Source: JAJFIE01 sp964344255
GTDB taxonomy: Bacteria; Pseudomonadota; Alphaproteobacteria; Rhodospirillales; Casp-alpha2
DNA length: 64,000 nt
Assembly (NCBI GenBank): GCA_964344255.1
Contig: CAYFMQ010000001.1
Span: forward strand, 310,001 to 374,000
Direction of reading: 5' to 3'
Part shown: piece after piece, positions 32,967 through 41,335 of the stretch
How the letters are laid out: each line of letters starts with the position of its first letter
Position numbering within the stretch: the stretch's first letter is position 1
Made by a program: the position numbers and the translations under genes
Notes under the pieces: generated by a model
Told to the model about the DNA's origin: nothing
What the model saw: only the letters and a program-made list of their open reading frames with translations
The model's database searches: none

Positions 32967-34463
32967 TTATTCCGCCACCATCGGTGATTCTTCTTCCTGC
33001 ATGGCGGGCAGCATGATGCGGAACCGGGTGCCCGTCTCATCAGTCTTTTCAAGTGCTATCACACCGCCGTGGGCGGCAATAACGTCATGAGCGATAGTCA
33101 GGCCAAGGCCGGTACCACCCGTTCGTGACGAACCGGCAAAGGGTTCAAACAAGTGCTCTCGCGTCTTTTCGGGCAGACCCGGGCCGTTGTCTTCCAGATG
33201 GATAAAAGCCAAGTAACCACCGGTGGCTTCATCAGGGGAAACACTTGCCGTAACCGTCAGGCCCTTTGCGCCCGCCAACTGGGCATTCAACGCCAGGTTA
33301 TGGAAGACCCTGTATAACTGGTGCCTGTCACCGATAATCGTGACGCCGAAACCGACCTCGTTACGCCATTCCATGACGTCGTCGATTATCCCTTCCTTCA
33401 ATGCGACGCCCACTTCCGTGAGTAGTTCCTGCAGGTGAAACGGCTCGGATCGCAACTTGAGGTCGCTGGAACTGACATAGTCCAGGGTCTGGCTGCACAG
33501 GCGGACAGCCCGGTCCACGGCCTTGTAGAGCCGAGGCATGACACGCTGGACTTCCGGATCCTTGATGGTCGACAGGCGGTCCGACGCCAGCATCGCCGTC
33601 GCCAGCGTGTTGCGCAGGTCATGGTTGACCCTGGCCACGGCGGCGCCAAGTGTCGCCAGCCGGGTTTTCTGTTTGAGGGCGTTTCGCACCTCGTCTTGCA
33701 TGATCCTCAGTTCCCGCTGGGCACGGCCCAGCTCATCGGATCTGTCCGTCGGCATGATGACGCGGTCGGGGTCTTCCGGTTTTTCCCGGAACTTGCCGAG
33801 ATTCCGCGTCAGATAGCGAATGGGGCGAACCATCAGCCATTGCAGAGACAAGAACACGAGCGCAGCTGTAAACAGGGATATCACGATGGACAAACCCAGA
33901 ATTCTCCATGAATAGCCGATCATGGCTTCACGCATGGGCATTTCGTTGATGATGATTTCCACACCTATATCGGGATTCTTGGGCGACGGGCCCATAACCC
34001 TCAACACACGGTTTTCCCGTTGCACCAGCGTCGAAAAAGCGCCCTTGACCCAGGCAAAGAAGCTGTCATCGGACAAATCCACATCCAGGTCCACCTCCGG
34101 CGGCATGGTATCGCCGACCATCAACATGCGTTGATCCGTCAGGTTCAGCACGATGCCGTAGGTATTGGTGTAAAACAGCAGTTCCTGTTCCAGGTCTGAG
34201 CTCACCGCATCCGTATTCAGAGCGCCGACGGCGATCATCGCCAGGTGCGCCTTGGCGATGTGTTCCTCCATGTAGCTTTTCCTGAAACGGGAAACGGAAG
34301 GCGTCCAGATCAGGACTTCCGCCAGCATGACGAACGCCATTGTCAGCACGACCAGCCGCGCCGAGAGGCCGGTGAAGATGCTGTTCCGGTCGACCCGCCT
34401 TGAACCGGTTCCCGCCGGTCCGACGGCATCTTCCCTATCGGCTGTATTTTCCTGATCGGACAT
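32967..34463 (-). CDS. Membrane sensor histidine kinase
   Basis: 498 residues from the ATG at 34463; a GTG two codons earlier is possible. Two membrane spans (about 36-53 and 186-209) enclose a periplasmic sensor loop of some 130 residues. A HAMP-like segment (WLMVRPIRYLTRNLGKFR) follows, then the H-box RVNHDLRN with His281, and an ATPase domain with DNGPGLP, LFEPF and TGLGL boxes. No response regulator gene adjoins; it closes the TVP38-oxidoreductase operon (15-base gap), so it may sense a redox or membrane state linked to those products. Confidence 0.92.
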   Translation of the reverse strand: MSDQENTADREDAVGPAGTGSRRVDRNSIFTGLSARLVVLTMAFVMLAEVLIWTPSVSRFRKSYMEEHIAKAHLAMIAVGALNTDAVSSDLEQELLFYTNTYGIVLNLTDQRMLMVGDTMPPEVDLDVDLSDDSFFAWVKGAFSTLVQRENRVLRVMGPSPKNPDIGVEIIINEMPMREAMIGYSWRILGLSIVISLFTAALVFLSLQWLMVRPIRYLTRNLGKFREKPEDPDRVIMPTDRSDELGRAQRELRIMQDEVRNALKQKTRLATLGAAVARVNHDLRNTLATAMLASDRLSTIKDPEVQRVMPRLYKAVDRAVRLCSQTLDYVSSSDLKLRSEPFHLQELLTEVGVALKEGIIDDVMEWRNEVGFGVTIIGDRHQLYRVFHNLALNAQLAGAKGLTVTASVSPDEATGGYLAFIHLEDNGPGLPEKTREHLFEPFAGSSRTGGTGLGLTIAHDVIAAHGGVIALEKTDETGTRFRIMLPAMQEEESPMVAE

Positions 34464-34484
34464 GATCACTCTTTATAGCAAGTT

Positions 34485-35930
34485 TCATCCGAAACGGGCC
34501 AGAAACCGTACGATTGATCTTGTCCGTTCGCTGAACAGCGAAGGCGTATAGAAGCTGCCGGCGGCGCGCTTCGATATCTCGCCCAGGGTCGGATAAGGCG
34601 CGATCATGCTGGCGATAGCGCCGATCTTGGTTTTTTGCGACATGGCGAGTACCCATGTCTGGATCAGTTCGCCTGCATTGGCGCCGGCAATTCCGGCGCC
34701 GAGGATACGCCCCTTGGGCGTCACGATCGCCTTGACCAGGCCATCGGTCTGGCGCTGCGCCCTGGCCCGGTCGTTCTCGTGATAGGGCCAGCGCAGGATA
34801 CGGATATCGCCGCCGTGCGATTTTCGCGCCATCTCCTCCGTCATGCCGACCTGGGCCAGCTCGGGGCTGGTGTAGGTAACCCACGGAACCGTGCTGTGGT
34901 CGGCCTTGGCCGGCAGGCGGAACAGGGCGTTCCTGATCACAATGCCCGCATGATACCCCGCGACGTGGGTGAATTGCAGCCCGCCGGCGCAATCGCCGAT
35001 GGCGAACACCTTGCGGTTGGTCGTCCTCAGACGGCTGTCGACCCTGATCCCCTTGGGCGAATAGTCAATGCCCGCCGCTTCCAGGTTCAGTCCGCCGACA
35101 TTGGCGGCCCTGCCCGTCGCAAGCAGCAGGTCCGTGCCTTCCACCCGTTCTTCATTCTCATCCACCTTGATGACGACGGCGACGCCTTCGGCGGTCTTTT
35201 CGATACGGACAACGGCGACGCCTTCGCGAAGATCGATGCCGTCCCCCTGCATGGACCGCCGCACCACCTCGACGAGTTCGGGATCGTCCTTGGGCAGGAT
35301 GGATGCCAGCTCCAGGACCGTAACCTCCGCCCCCAGATGCCGGTGCGCCTGCGCCATTTCGCAGCCGATGGGCCCGCCGCCGATAATGATCAGGCGTTCA
35401 GGAAATTTCGACGCGCTGAAAATCGTCTCGTTCGTATAGTAGGAAACGGTATCGAGACCGGGAATGGGCGGCACCGCGGCTGAAGACCCTGTCGCGATCA
35501 CAAAACGTCTCGCCCTGATCAGGTTGCCTCCGGCTTCAACCGTCTTCGAGTCGACAAACCGGCCGGCTTCCTGAATGACGTTGACACCCAGGCCCTCGAA
35601 ACGCTCTACCGAGTCATTGGGCGCAATGCCGGCAATGACGTCATGGACGTGCCGGTAGACTGCGTCATGGTCGATCACCGGCTCTGCGGGTTCGATCCCG
35701 AAGGGCTTTCCTTCACCCATCATATGGGCGATTTTCCCCGCCGCGAGCAGGGATTTGGACGGTACGCACCCGTAATTCAGGCAATCCCCCCCCATCTTGC
35801 CCTTTTCGATCAAGACCGTGTCCGCGCCCATCTGTGAAGCACCTGCGGCAACGGACAATCCACCGGAGCCGGCGCCGATAACGCAGATATCCGTTTCAAT
35901 TACCCGGTTCTTGTCCGATGTGGTCGCCAT
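34485..35930 (-). CDS. Pyridine nucleotide-disulfide oxidoreductase, MerA/Lpd-like
   Basis: 481 residues. FAD motif GAGSGG at 19-24, redox-active cysteines Cys50 and Cys55 in GGDCLNYGCVPS, NAD motif IIIGGGPIGCEMAQ, and second FAD contact RKVFAIGDCAGG. In the C-terminal interface where lipoamide dehydrogenases have His-Pro-Thr and a Glu, this protein reads APYPTLGE, so the catalytic histidine is replaced by tyrosine. It is therefore unlikely to be a true lipoamide dehydrogenase and more like mercuric-reductase-type relatives, though no MerA heavy-metal domain or mer genes are present. It follows the TVP38-type gene by 9 bases. Confidence 0.88.
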   Translation of the reverse strand: MATTSDKNRVIETDICVIGAGSGGLSVAAGASQMGADTVLIEKGKMGGDCLNYGCVPSKSLLAAGKIAHMMGEGKPFGIEPAEPVIDHDAVYRHVHDVIAGIAPNDSVERFEGLGVNVIQEAGRFVDSKTVEAGGNLIRARRFVIATGSSAAVPPIPGLDTVSYYTNETIFSASKFPERLIIIGGGPIGCEMAQAHRHLGAEVTVLELASILPKDDPELVEVVRRSMQGDGIDLREGVAVVRIEKTAEGVAVVIKVDENEERVEGTDLLLATGRAANVGGLNLEAAGIDYSPKGIRVDSRLRTTNRKVFAIGDCAGGLQFTHVAGYHAGIVIRNALFRLPAKADHSTVPWVTYTSPELAQVGMTEEMARKSHGGDIRILRWPYHENDRARAQRQTDGLVKAIVTPKGRILGAGIAGANAGELIQTWVLAMSQKTKIGAIASMIAPYPTLGEISKRAAGSFYTPSLFSERTRSIVRFLARFG

Positions 35931-35939
35931 GCCCGGACC

Positions 35940-36698
35940 TCAGCCTTTCTTGAATTTCTTGTAGGCAATGGGAATCAGGGACAATACGGCCAGGCCGACC
36001 AGCGGAACGAGAACCGGCGGGTCGAAAATGATGCCCAGATCCGGCATTTCGCCCCTCTCGATGATGGCGCCGAGACCGTTTCCGACGCTGCAGTATACAA
36101 AGGTACCTGGAATGATGCCCACAAACGTGCCGATCACATAGGTCCGCAAGGGAACGCCCAATACCGCCGGAACCAGATTGACGATCCAGAACGGGAAAAT
36201 CGGTACCAGACGCAGGAACAACAGGTAGGAAAGCGCGTTTTCCTGAAATCCTTCCTCCATGCGATGGACCATCGGCCCCGCCTTGGCATGGAAGAAATCG
36301 GCAAAGGCATAACGCGCCGCCAGGAAGATCAGGACGGAGCCGACCGTCGCCGATATGACAACGGCGAACAACGCCCCCCAGGTTCCGAATACGAAACCAC
36401 CAATTAGCGTCAACCATGTGGCGCCCGGCAGGGAAAAGGCGACCGTCAGGGCGTACGCCACCAGGAAAAGAGCCACGCTCAAGATCAGGTTATCGGCATG
36501 CCAGGCCAGAATGGCGTCGCGATGCTCGCTCAGCATGGAAAAGGAGAGGTATTGCTGCCCGCCCAGAGAGAAAAAAACGACAAATCCGGCTAAAATAACG
36601 GCGATGGGTATCAGGCGTTTTAACGAAAACGGCTTTTTTACAGCCGCTGCAGTTGAGGTCATTTCAGTATCCAGTTCGTTTTCAACGTGTTTCGTCAA
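35940..36698 (-). CDS. TVP38/TMEM64 (DedA-like) family membrane protein
   Basis: 252 residues with about six hydrophobic segments. The core family signature is visible around FSLPGATWLTLIGGFVFGTWG and RLVPIFPFWIVNLVPAVLGV with GTFVGIIPGTF, the SNARE-associated/VTT region. Relatives are lipid scramblases or transport-linked proteins. The frame opens at a TTG (36698) with GGGGA 6 bases upstream; an ATG at 36662 (MTSTAAA) is an alternative start with a poor ribosome site. It is the first gene of the operon with the disulfide oxidoreductase and kinase, a pairing of TVP38 and MerA-like proteins known from other bacteria. Confidence 0.88.
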   Translation of the reverse strand: MTKHVENELDTEMTSTAAAVKKPFSLKRLIPIAVILAGFVVFFSLGGQQYLSFSMLSEHRDAILAWHADNLILSVALFLVAYALTVAFSLPGATWLTLIGGFVFGTWGALFAVVISATVGSVLIFLAARYAFADFFHAKAGPMVHRMEEGFQENALSYLLFLRLVPIFPFWIVNLVPAVLGVPLRTYVIGTFVGIIPGTFVYCSVGNGLGAIIERGEMPDLGIIFDPPVLVPLVGLAVLSLIPIAYKKFKKG

Positions 36699-36891
36699 TC
36701 TTCATCCCCATCTCCGAAACCTCTATGCCTGTATTTTCATTGGTATTATGCACGATTGCCGCGCCTTTAGAGAGTTATATCGGCAAAAATATCGCCGATA
36801 CCAATGAACTGACATAAACAAACTGTGAAGAACCGAATTATGGCGCTTTTTTCCAAGTTAAAAATTGCATAAATAAAGCCTTCCTGCGCCG

Positions 36892-36920
36892 TTGACTTAC
36901 ACGGAATGAACCCGTATACA
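36892..36920 (+). promoter_or_regulatory. Sigma-70-type promoter for rpmH-rnpA
   Basis: TTGACT (36892-36897) and TATACA (36915-36920) are separated by exactly 17 bases, a near-consensus housekeeping promoter. Transcription would begin near 36927, giving a leader of about 25 bases before the GTG of rpmH. Confidence 0.8.
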
Positions 36921-36950
36921 CCGTGGCCTGTCAACGTTCGGAGAGATTCC

Positions 36951-37085
36951 GTGAAACGCACATATCAACCGAGCAAGCTCGTTCGTAAACGCCGTCATGG
37001 TTTTCGGAGCCGCATGGCCACTGTAGGTGGTCGTAAGGTTCTGGCCAACCGCCGGGCAAAAGGCCGTAAGCGTCTTTCCGCCTGA
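36951..37085 (+). CDS. rpmH: Ribosomal protein bL34
   Basis: 44 residues beginning at a GTG with GGAGAG close upstream. The sequence MKRTYQPSKLVRKRRHGF, followed by GRKVLANRRAKGRKRLSA, is the standard L34. It sits in the 50S subunit. As in most bacteria it is directly followed by rnpA (8 bases between stop and GTG), here under a strong promoter. Confidence 0.98.
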   Translation: MKRTYQPSKLVRKRRHGFRSRMATVGGRKVLANRRAKGRKRLSA

Positions 37086-37093
37086 GTGCGCGC

Positions 37094-37465
37094 GTGTCCC
37101 CTGTTGTCCTTCGCCTGAAGCATCGGCCCCAGTTCTTGCGGGTTGCTGGCACACGGCGGAAATGGGTAACGCCGGGCCTGATTGTTCAAGCCAGGCGGCG
37201 CCCTGAAAGCGAAGGGGATGACGTGCCGTCCGATGCCGTTCGCATTGGCTTCACCGTTTCCAAAAAGGTGGGCAATGCCGTCCAACGGAACAGGGCGCGC
37301 CGCAGGTTACGCGCAGCAGTCGATGAAGTCGCACCGGTCCATGCCCGTGAAGGGCATGACTTTGTCATTATCGGCAGGGCTGAAACCGTCAAACGGCCGT
37401 ATACGATGCTTGTAGAAGATTTGAAAACCGCCTTTAAGCGGTTGGGGGAGCAACGCAATGCATAA
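37094..37465 (+). CDS. rnpA: Ribonuclease P protein component
   Basis: 123 residues from a GTG at 37094. It assists the RNase P RNA in trimming tRNA 5' ends. The diagnostic RNRARRRLRAAV helix and FTVSKKVGNAVQ strand are present, along with GHDFVIIGR. The N-terminus (RLKHRPQFLRV) is the usual conserved helix. No neighbouring dnaA is seen; the upstream side carries the TVP38 operon instead. Position in the rpmH-yidD-yidC block confirms identity. Confidence 0.97.
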   Translation: MSPVVLRLKHRPQFLRVAGTRRKWVTPGLIVQARRRPESEGDDVPSDAVRIGFTVSKKVGNAVQRNRARRRLRAAVDEVAPVHAREGHDFVIIGRAETVKRPYTMLVEDLKTAFKRLGEQRNA

Positions 37466-37525
37466 GCGTATGGCCTGCCTGGACATGATCAACCTGTTTG
37501 AGATGGGGTAAGGGGGCATAAGTTT

Positions 37526-37783
37526 ATGAACGCAGTTCTGAAACAACCGGCGCAGGTTTTGGCTTACGCCCTGGTCGGCATCGTTCATTTCTACCGCTAC
37601 GTCATATCCTCGGTTATGCCCGGACACTGCCGGTTCTCGCCCACGTGTTCCGCCTATGCCATTGACGCCCTGAAAACGCATGGCGTCATTCAAGGGCTGT
37701 GGCTGACCCTGAAGCGTCTTGGCCGGTGCCACCCCTGGGGAGAATGCGGTCACGATCCCGTCCCCCCTTCCAAAAACGCCTGA
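37526..37783 (+). CDS. yidD: Membrane protein insertion efficiency factor YidD
   Basis: 85 residues. Motifs PGHCRFSPTCSAYAIDAL and LGRCHPWG with GHDPVP are diagnostic, including three conserved cysteines. An amphipathic N-terminal helix attaches it to the inner membrane, where it helps YidC. AAGGGGG is placed about 9 bases before the ATG. It lies between rnpA and yidC, as is usual. Confidence 0.96.
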   Translation: MNAVLKQPAQVLAYALVGIVHFYRYVISSVMPGHCRFSPTCSAYAIDALKTHGVIQGLWLTLKRLGRCHPWGECGHDPVPPSKNA

Positions 37784-37825
37784 GCATGCCGTCACCAGAG
37801 ATAGAAAGATCCAGGGAAGCAGAAA

Positions 37826-39598
37826 ATGATCGATAACCGTAATATGATCCTGGCGATTGTTTTGTCGATCGCAATCCTGGTTGGCTTCGAGGCCTATTTC
37901 AGTCTGACGGCGCCCGAACCGGACCCGCAGGCCATTGCCGAACAGCAGGCCGCCGAAACCCAGACCGGCACGGCGCCGGATGCTCCCTCCTCCCTGCCCA
38001 CGGTTGACGGCAGCGGACAGGTTACCGAGTTGCCCACGCCTGAACTGTCGTCGGCAGAAGTCGCTGCCGCCGCAAACGCCGACCGGGCTGAGATCCTCTC
38101 AGCACCGAGCCGGATCGTAATTGATACGCCCAGGGTGGATGGCTCTATCTCTCTCGTCGGCGGGATCATCGATGATCTGTCCCTCAAGGATTACCGCGAG
38201 GAACTGGACCCCGAAAGCGCCGAAATCATCGTCCTGCTGCCCAAGGGCCTGGAGAACGCCTATTACGCGGATTTCGGCTGGATTGCCGGTGCCGGCGATG
38301 CAACGGTCCCCATGCCGACGCCCGAAACCGTCTGGACCCCCGATGCGCCCCAGCTGACGCCCGAACGGCCGGTCACCCTGAGCTGGGATAATGGCGAAGG
38401 CCTGATTTTCAAGAAGATCATCGCCATTGACGAGAATTACATGTTCTCCATCACCCAGCGGGTGGAGAACACCGGCACGTCAGCCGCTTCCGTACACAGC
38501 TACGGTCTCGTTTCCCGGCGGACAACACCGGAAGTTACCGGATTCTTCATTCTGCACGAAGGTCTGCTCGGTGTCTTTGACGAGACCCTCACCGAACTGG
38601 ATTACGATGATATCCAGGAAGCCGGCGTGCAGGAACAATCGGCAACCGGCGGCTGGATCGGCATAACGGACAAGTACTGGCTGACCGCCCTGGTCCCGGC
38701 GCAGGACCAGACGGTGAATACCCGCTTCGTCCATCGCAAGGATCAGGACGTTGACCGCTATCAGGTCGACTTCCTCAGCGGCCAGCAAAGCATCCCGGCT
38801 GGAGGTTCCGCCGAGTTCAAGAGCAATTTCTTCGCCGGCGCCAAGGAGGTCCCGCTGCTGGACGGCTATACCGAGGCATTTGGTGTCGACCGCTTCGATC
38901 TGGCCATTGATTTCGGCTGGTTCTATTTCCTCACCAAACCGATCTTCCAGGCCCTGTTGTGGATCAACGGTCATGCCGGCAACCTGGGCGTTTCCATCCT
39001 GTTGCTGACGGTCGTCATCAAGTTGGCGTTCTTCCCACTTGCCAACAAGTCCTATGTGGCTATGAGCAAGATGAAGAAACTGCAGCCGGAAATGAAAAAG
39101 CTCCGTGAAGTCTATGGCGACGACAAGGTCAAGCTGAACCAGGAAATGATGGCGCTCTACAAGCGCGAAAAGGCCAACCCGGCATCCGGGTGTCTGCCGA
39201 TCCTGATCCAGATTCCCGTCTTCTTTGCTCTCTACAAGGTTCTTTTCGTCACCATCGAGATGCGCCATGCGCCTTTCTTCGGCTGGATCCAGGATCTGTC
39301 CGCGCCGGACCCGACGACGATTTTCAACCTGTTCGGCCTGATCCCGTGGACACCCCCCGATTTCCTGATGATCGGAATCTGGCCGCTGATCATGGGCGTT
39401 TCCATGTTCCTGCAGCAAAAGCTGAACCCGCAGCCGGCAGACCCGGTACAGGCAAAGATTTTCCTGTTCATGCCCATCATGTTCACGTTCCTGCTGGCTC
39501 AATTCCCGGCCGGACTGGTGGTCTACTGGGCCTGGAACAACTCGCTGTCGATCCTTCAACAATGGGTCATCATGCGGCGCATGGGGGTCAAGGCCTGA
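37826..39598 (+). CDS. yidC: Membrane protein insertase YidC
   Basis: 590 residues. An N-terminal anchor (about residues 5-25) is followed by an acidic linker, a large periplasmic beta-sandwich domain (about 75-350) and the conserved five-span insertase core from roughly 355 to 585, including LPILIQIPVFFALYKVLF and the closing FPAGLVVYWAWNN helix. The positively charged hydrophilic-groove arginine region is in the same core. It inserts proteins alone or with SecYEG. Length fits Gram-negative YidC. Confidence 0.97.
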   Translation: MIDNRNMILAIVLSIAILVGFEAYFSLTAPEPDPQAIAEQQAAETQTGTAPDAPSSLPTVDGSGQVTELPTPELSSAEVAAAANADRAEILSAPSRIVIDTPRVDGSISLVGGIIDDLSLKDYREELDPESAEIIVLLPKGLENAYYADFGWIAGAGDATVPMPTPETVWTPDAPQLTPERPVTLSWDNGEGLIFKKIIAIDENYMFSITQRVENTGTSAASVHSYGLVSRRTTPEVTGFFILHEGLLGVFDETLTELDYDDIQEAGVQEQSATGGWIGITDKYWLTALVPAQDQTVNTRFVHRKDQDVDRYQVDFLSGQQSIPAGGSAEFKSNFFAGAKEVPLLDGYTEAFGVDRFDLAIDFGWFYFLTKPIFQALLWINGHAGNLGVSILLLTVVIKLAFFPLANKSYVAMSKMKKLQPEMKKLREVYGDDKVKLNQEMMALYKREKANPASGCLPILIQIPVFFALYKVLFVTIEMRHAPFFGWIQDLSAPDPTTIFNLFGLIPWTPPDFLMIGIWPLIMGVSMFLQQKLNPQPADPVQAKIFLFMPIMFTFLLAQFPAGLVVYWAWNNSLSILQQWVIMRRMGVKA

Positions 39599-39652
39599 CC
39601 CAGGCCAAACCCGGCATGACGCCGCGCTGACCCGTCCTGACGGGAAGAGAAA

Positions 39653-40312
39653 ATGACACCGACCGGGGATCATTCAACCGAGCCAGATACGGAAGCTATA
39701 GAGGCGGGAAGGCTGCTGTTCGCCCAGGCCTGCACCTTTGTCCTCGGCGCGGCCAAGCCCGAGCACATCCCGGCCACGACCCTGCCGGAAATCGCCTTTG
39801 CCGGGCGCTCGAACGTCGGCAAATCAAGCCTCATCAACGCCCTGACGGGACACAAGAACCTTGCCCGCACCTCCAACACGCCGGGACGGACCCAGGAAGT
39901 GAATTTCTTCAATCTGGGGGAACGCCTGATGATCGCCGACCTGCCGGGTTACGGCTACGCCAAGGTCTCCAAGTCCCGGGTCAAACAGTGGACCGGCCTG
40001 GTCAATACCTATCTGAAGGGTCGCGCCCAGTTACGGCGCGCCTGCCTGCTGGTGGACGCCCGCCACGGCCTGAAAGACAGCGACCGCGAGGTTATGACCA
40101 TGCTGGACACCGCTGCGGTCAACTACCAGATCATCCTGACCAAGGCGGACAAGGTTTCGGCGGGGGCGCTGGAAAAACTGGAAAAGGCGATTTCAGCGGA
40201 AGCCGTCACCCATACGGCGCTGCACCCCATACCCATCGCCACGAGTTCGCGCAAAGGGCATGGAATAGAGCGGTTGCGCGCCGAACTGGCGATGATGGCG
40301 CTGCCGGCCTGA
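39653..40312 (+). CDS. engB: Ribosome biogenesis GTPase (EngB/YihA/YsxC)
   Basis: 219 residues. GTP motifs in order: GRSNVGKSSLINAL (G1), a threonine in TSNTPGRTQ (G2), DLPGYG (G3), LTKADK (G4) and TSSRKGHG (G5). The product assists 50S assembly. It follows yidC by 54 bases and keeps the common yidC-engB-argB order of Alphaproteobacteria. Confidence 0.97.
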   Translation: MTPTGDHSTEPDTEAIEAGRLLFAQACTFVLGAAKPEHIPATTLPEIAFAGRSNVGKSSLINALTGHKNLARTSNTPGRTQEVNFFNLGERLMIADLPGYGYAKVSKSRVKQWTGLVNTYLKGRAQLRRACLLVDARHGLKDSDREVMTMLDTAAVNYQIILTKADKVSAGALEKLEKAISAEAVTHTALHPIPIATSSRKGHGIERLRAELAMMALPA

Positions 40313-40408
40313 AAATCTTGGCATTCCCGGTATCTCAATGATTGCCGCAAGGCCTTCTAGGGATTAGGGTTTGCTTCAATTCAACCCTCAAGACTGGTGT
40401 ACCCTGGC

Positions 40409-41332
40409 ATGAGCGACAAGATACAACAGACCGATTTGCCGGAAACGGAAGAACGCTGGCTGGAAAGCGCGAAAATCCTGTCAAAAGCGCTGCCCTACAT
40501 GAAGCGCAATTCCGGCGAAACCATCGTCATCAAGTACGGCGGCCATGCCATGGGCGACCCGGCCATGGCGAAACTGTTCGCCCGCGATGTCGTTTTATTG
40601 CGCCAGGTCGGTTCCAACCCCGTTGTTGTCCACGGCGGTGGACCGCAGATCGGCGCCATGCTCGACAAGCTCGATATCAAAAGCGATTTCGTCGATGGCC
40701 TGCGTGTTACCGACAAGGCGACGGTAGAGGTCGTCGAGATGGTGCTTTCCGGCTCCATCAACAAGAAGATCGTCTCCGACGTCAACGAGGCCGGCGGCTT
40801 CGCCGTGGGGCTTTCCGGCAAGGACGGCAACCTGATCCAGGCCGACAAGCTCAAGCGGACGAAACGTGATCCTGAATCCAATATCGAGCGGATTTTCGAC
40901 CTTGGACTGGTTGGCGAGCCAAGGGAAATCAGGCCTCATATCCTTGATTTTTTTGAAGAATCCGACATCACACCGGTCATCGCACCGATTGGCGTCGGAC
41001 CGGAAGGCGAAACCCTCAACATCAATGCCGACACCGTTGCGGGCGCCATTTCCGCCGCCACGCGGGCCCGCAGGCTTCTGATCCTGACCGATGTCGTCGG
41101 GGTTCTGGACAACGAGGGAACGCTGGTTCCGGAACTAACCGTTACCCAGGCCCGGCAAATGATCGAGGACGGGATTATCGCCGGCGGCATGATCCCCAAG
41201 GTCGAAACCTGCATCGCGGCCGTTGAAGACGGCGTCGGCGGCGCCGTGATCATTGACGGACGTGTGCCCCATGCCGTTTTGCTGGAACTGTTCACGGAGC
41301 ACGGCGCAGGAACGCTCATCCTCCCCGGGTGA
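40409..41332 (+). CDS. argB: Acetylglutamate kinase
   Basis: 307 residues from the ATG at 40409; a GTG four codons upstream is possible but less likely. It phosphorylates N-acetylglutamate in arginine synthesis. Motifs: VIKYGGHAMGD, VVHGGGPQIG, NINADTVAGAIS, LILTDVVGV and GGMIPKVETC. The N-terminal helix extension before the core is the type seen in arginine-sensitive hexameric enzymes, so feedback inhibition is plausible. Its stop is 3 bases from that of the converging DUF2336 gene. Confidence 0.97.
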   Translation: MSDKIQQTDLPETEERWLESAKILSKALPYMKRNSGETIVIKYGGHAMGDPAMAKLFARDVVLLRQVGSNPVVVHGGGPQIGAMLDKLDIKSDFVDGLRVTDKATVEVVEMVLSGSINKKIVSDVNEAGGFAVGLSGKDGNLIQADKLKRTKRDPESNIERIFDLGLVGEPREIRPHILDFFEESDITPVIAPIGVGPEGETLNINADTVAGAISAATRARRLLILTDVVGVLDNEGTLVPELTVTQARQMIEDGIIAGGMIPKVETCIAAVEDGVGGAVIIDGRVPHAVLLELFTEHGAGTLILPG

Positions 41333-41335
41333 TCA

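Noticed and set aside
36767..36961. A 64-codon minus-strand frame over the rpmH promoter
   Set aside because: It overlaps a near-consensus promoter and the start of rpmH and has no motif.
38480..39673. A 397-codon minus-strand frame opposite yidC
   Set aside because: Antisense to an unmistakable insertase gene; composition is that of a reverse-frame shadow.
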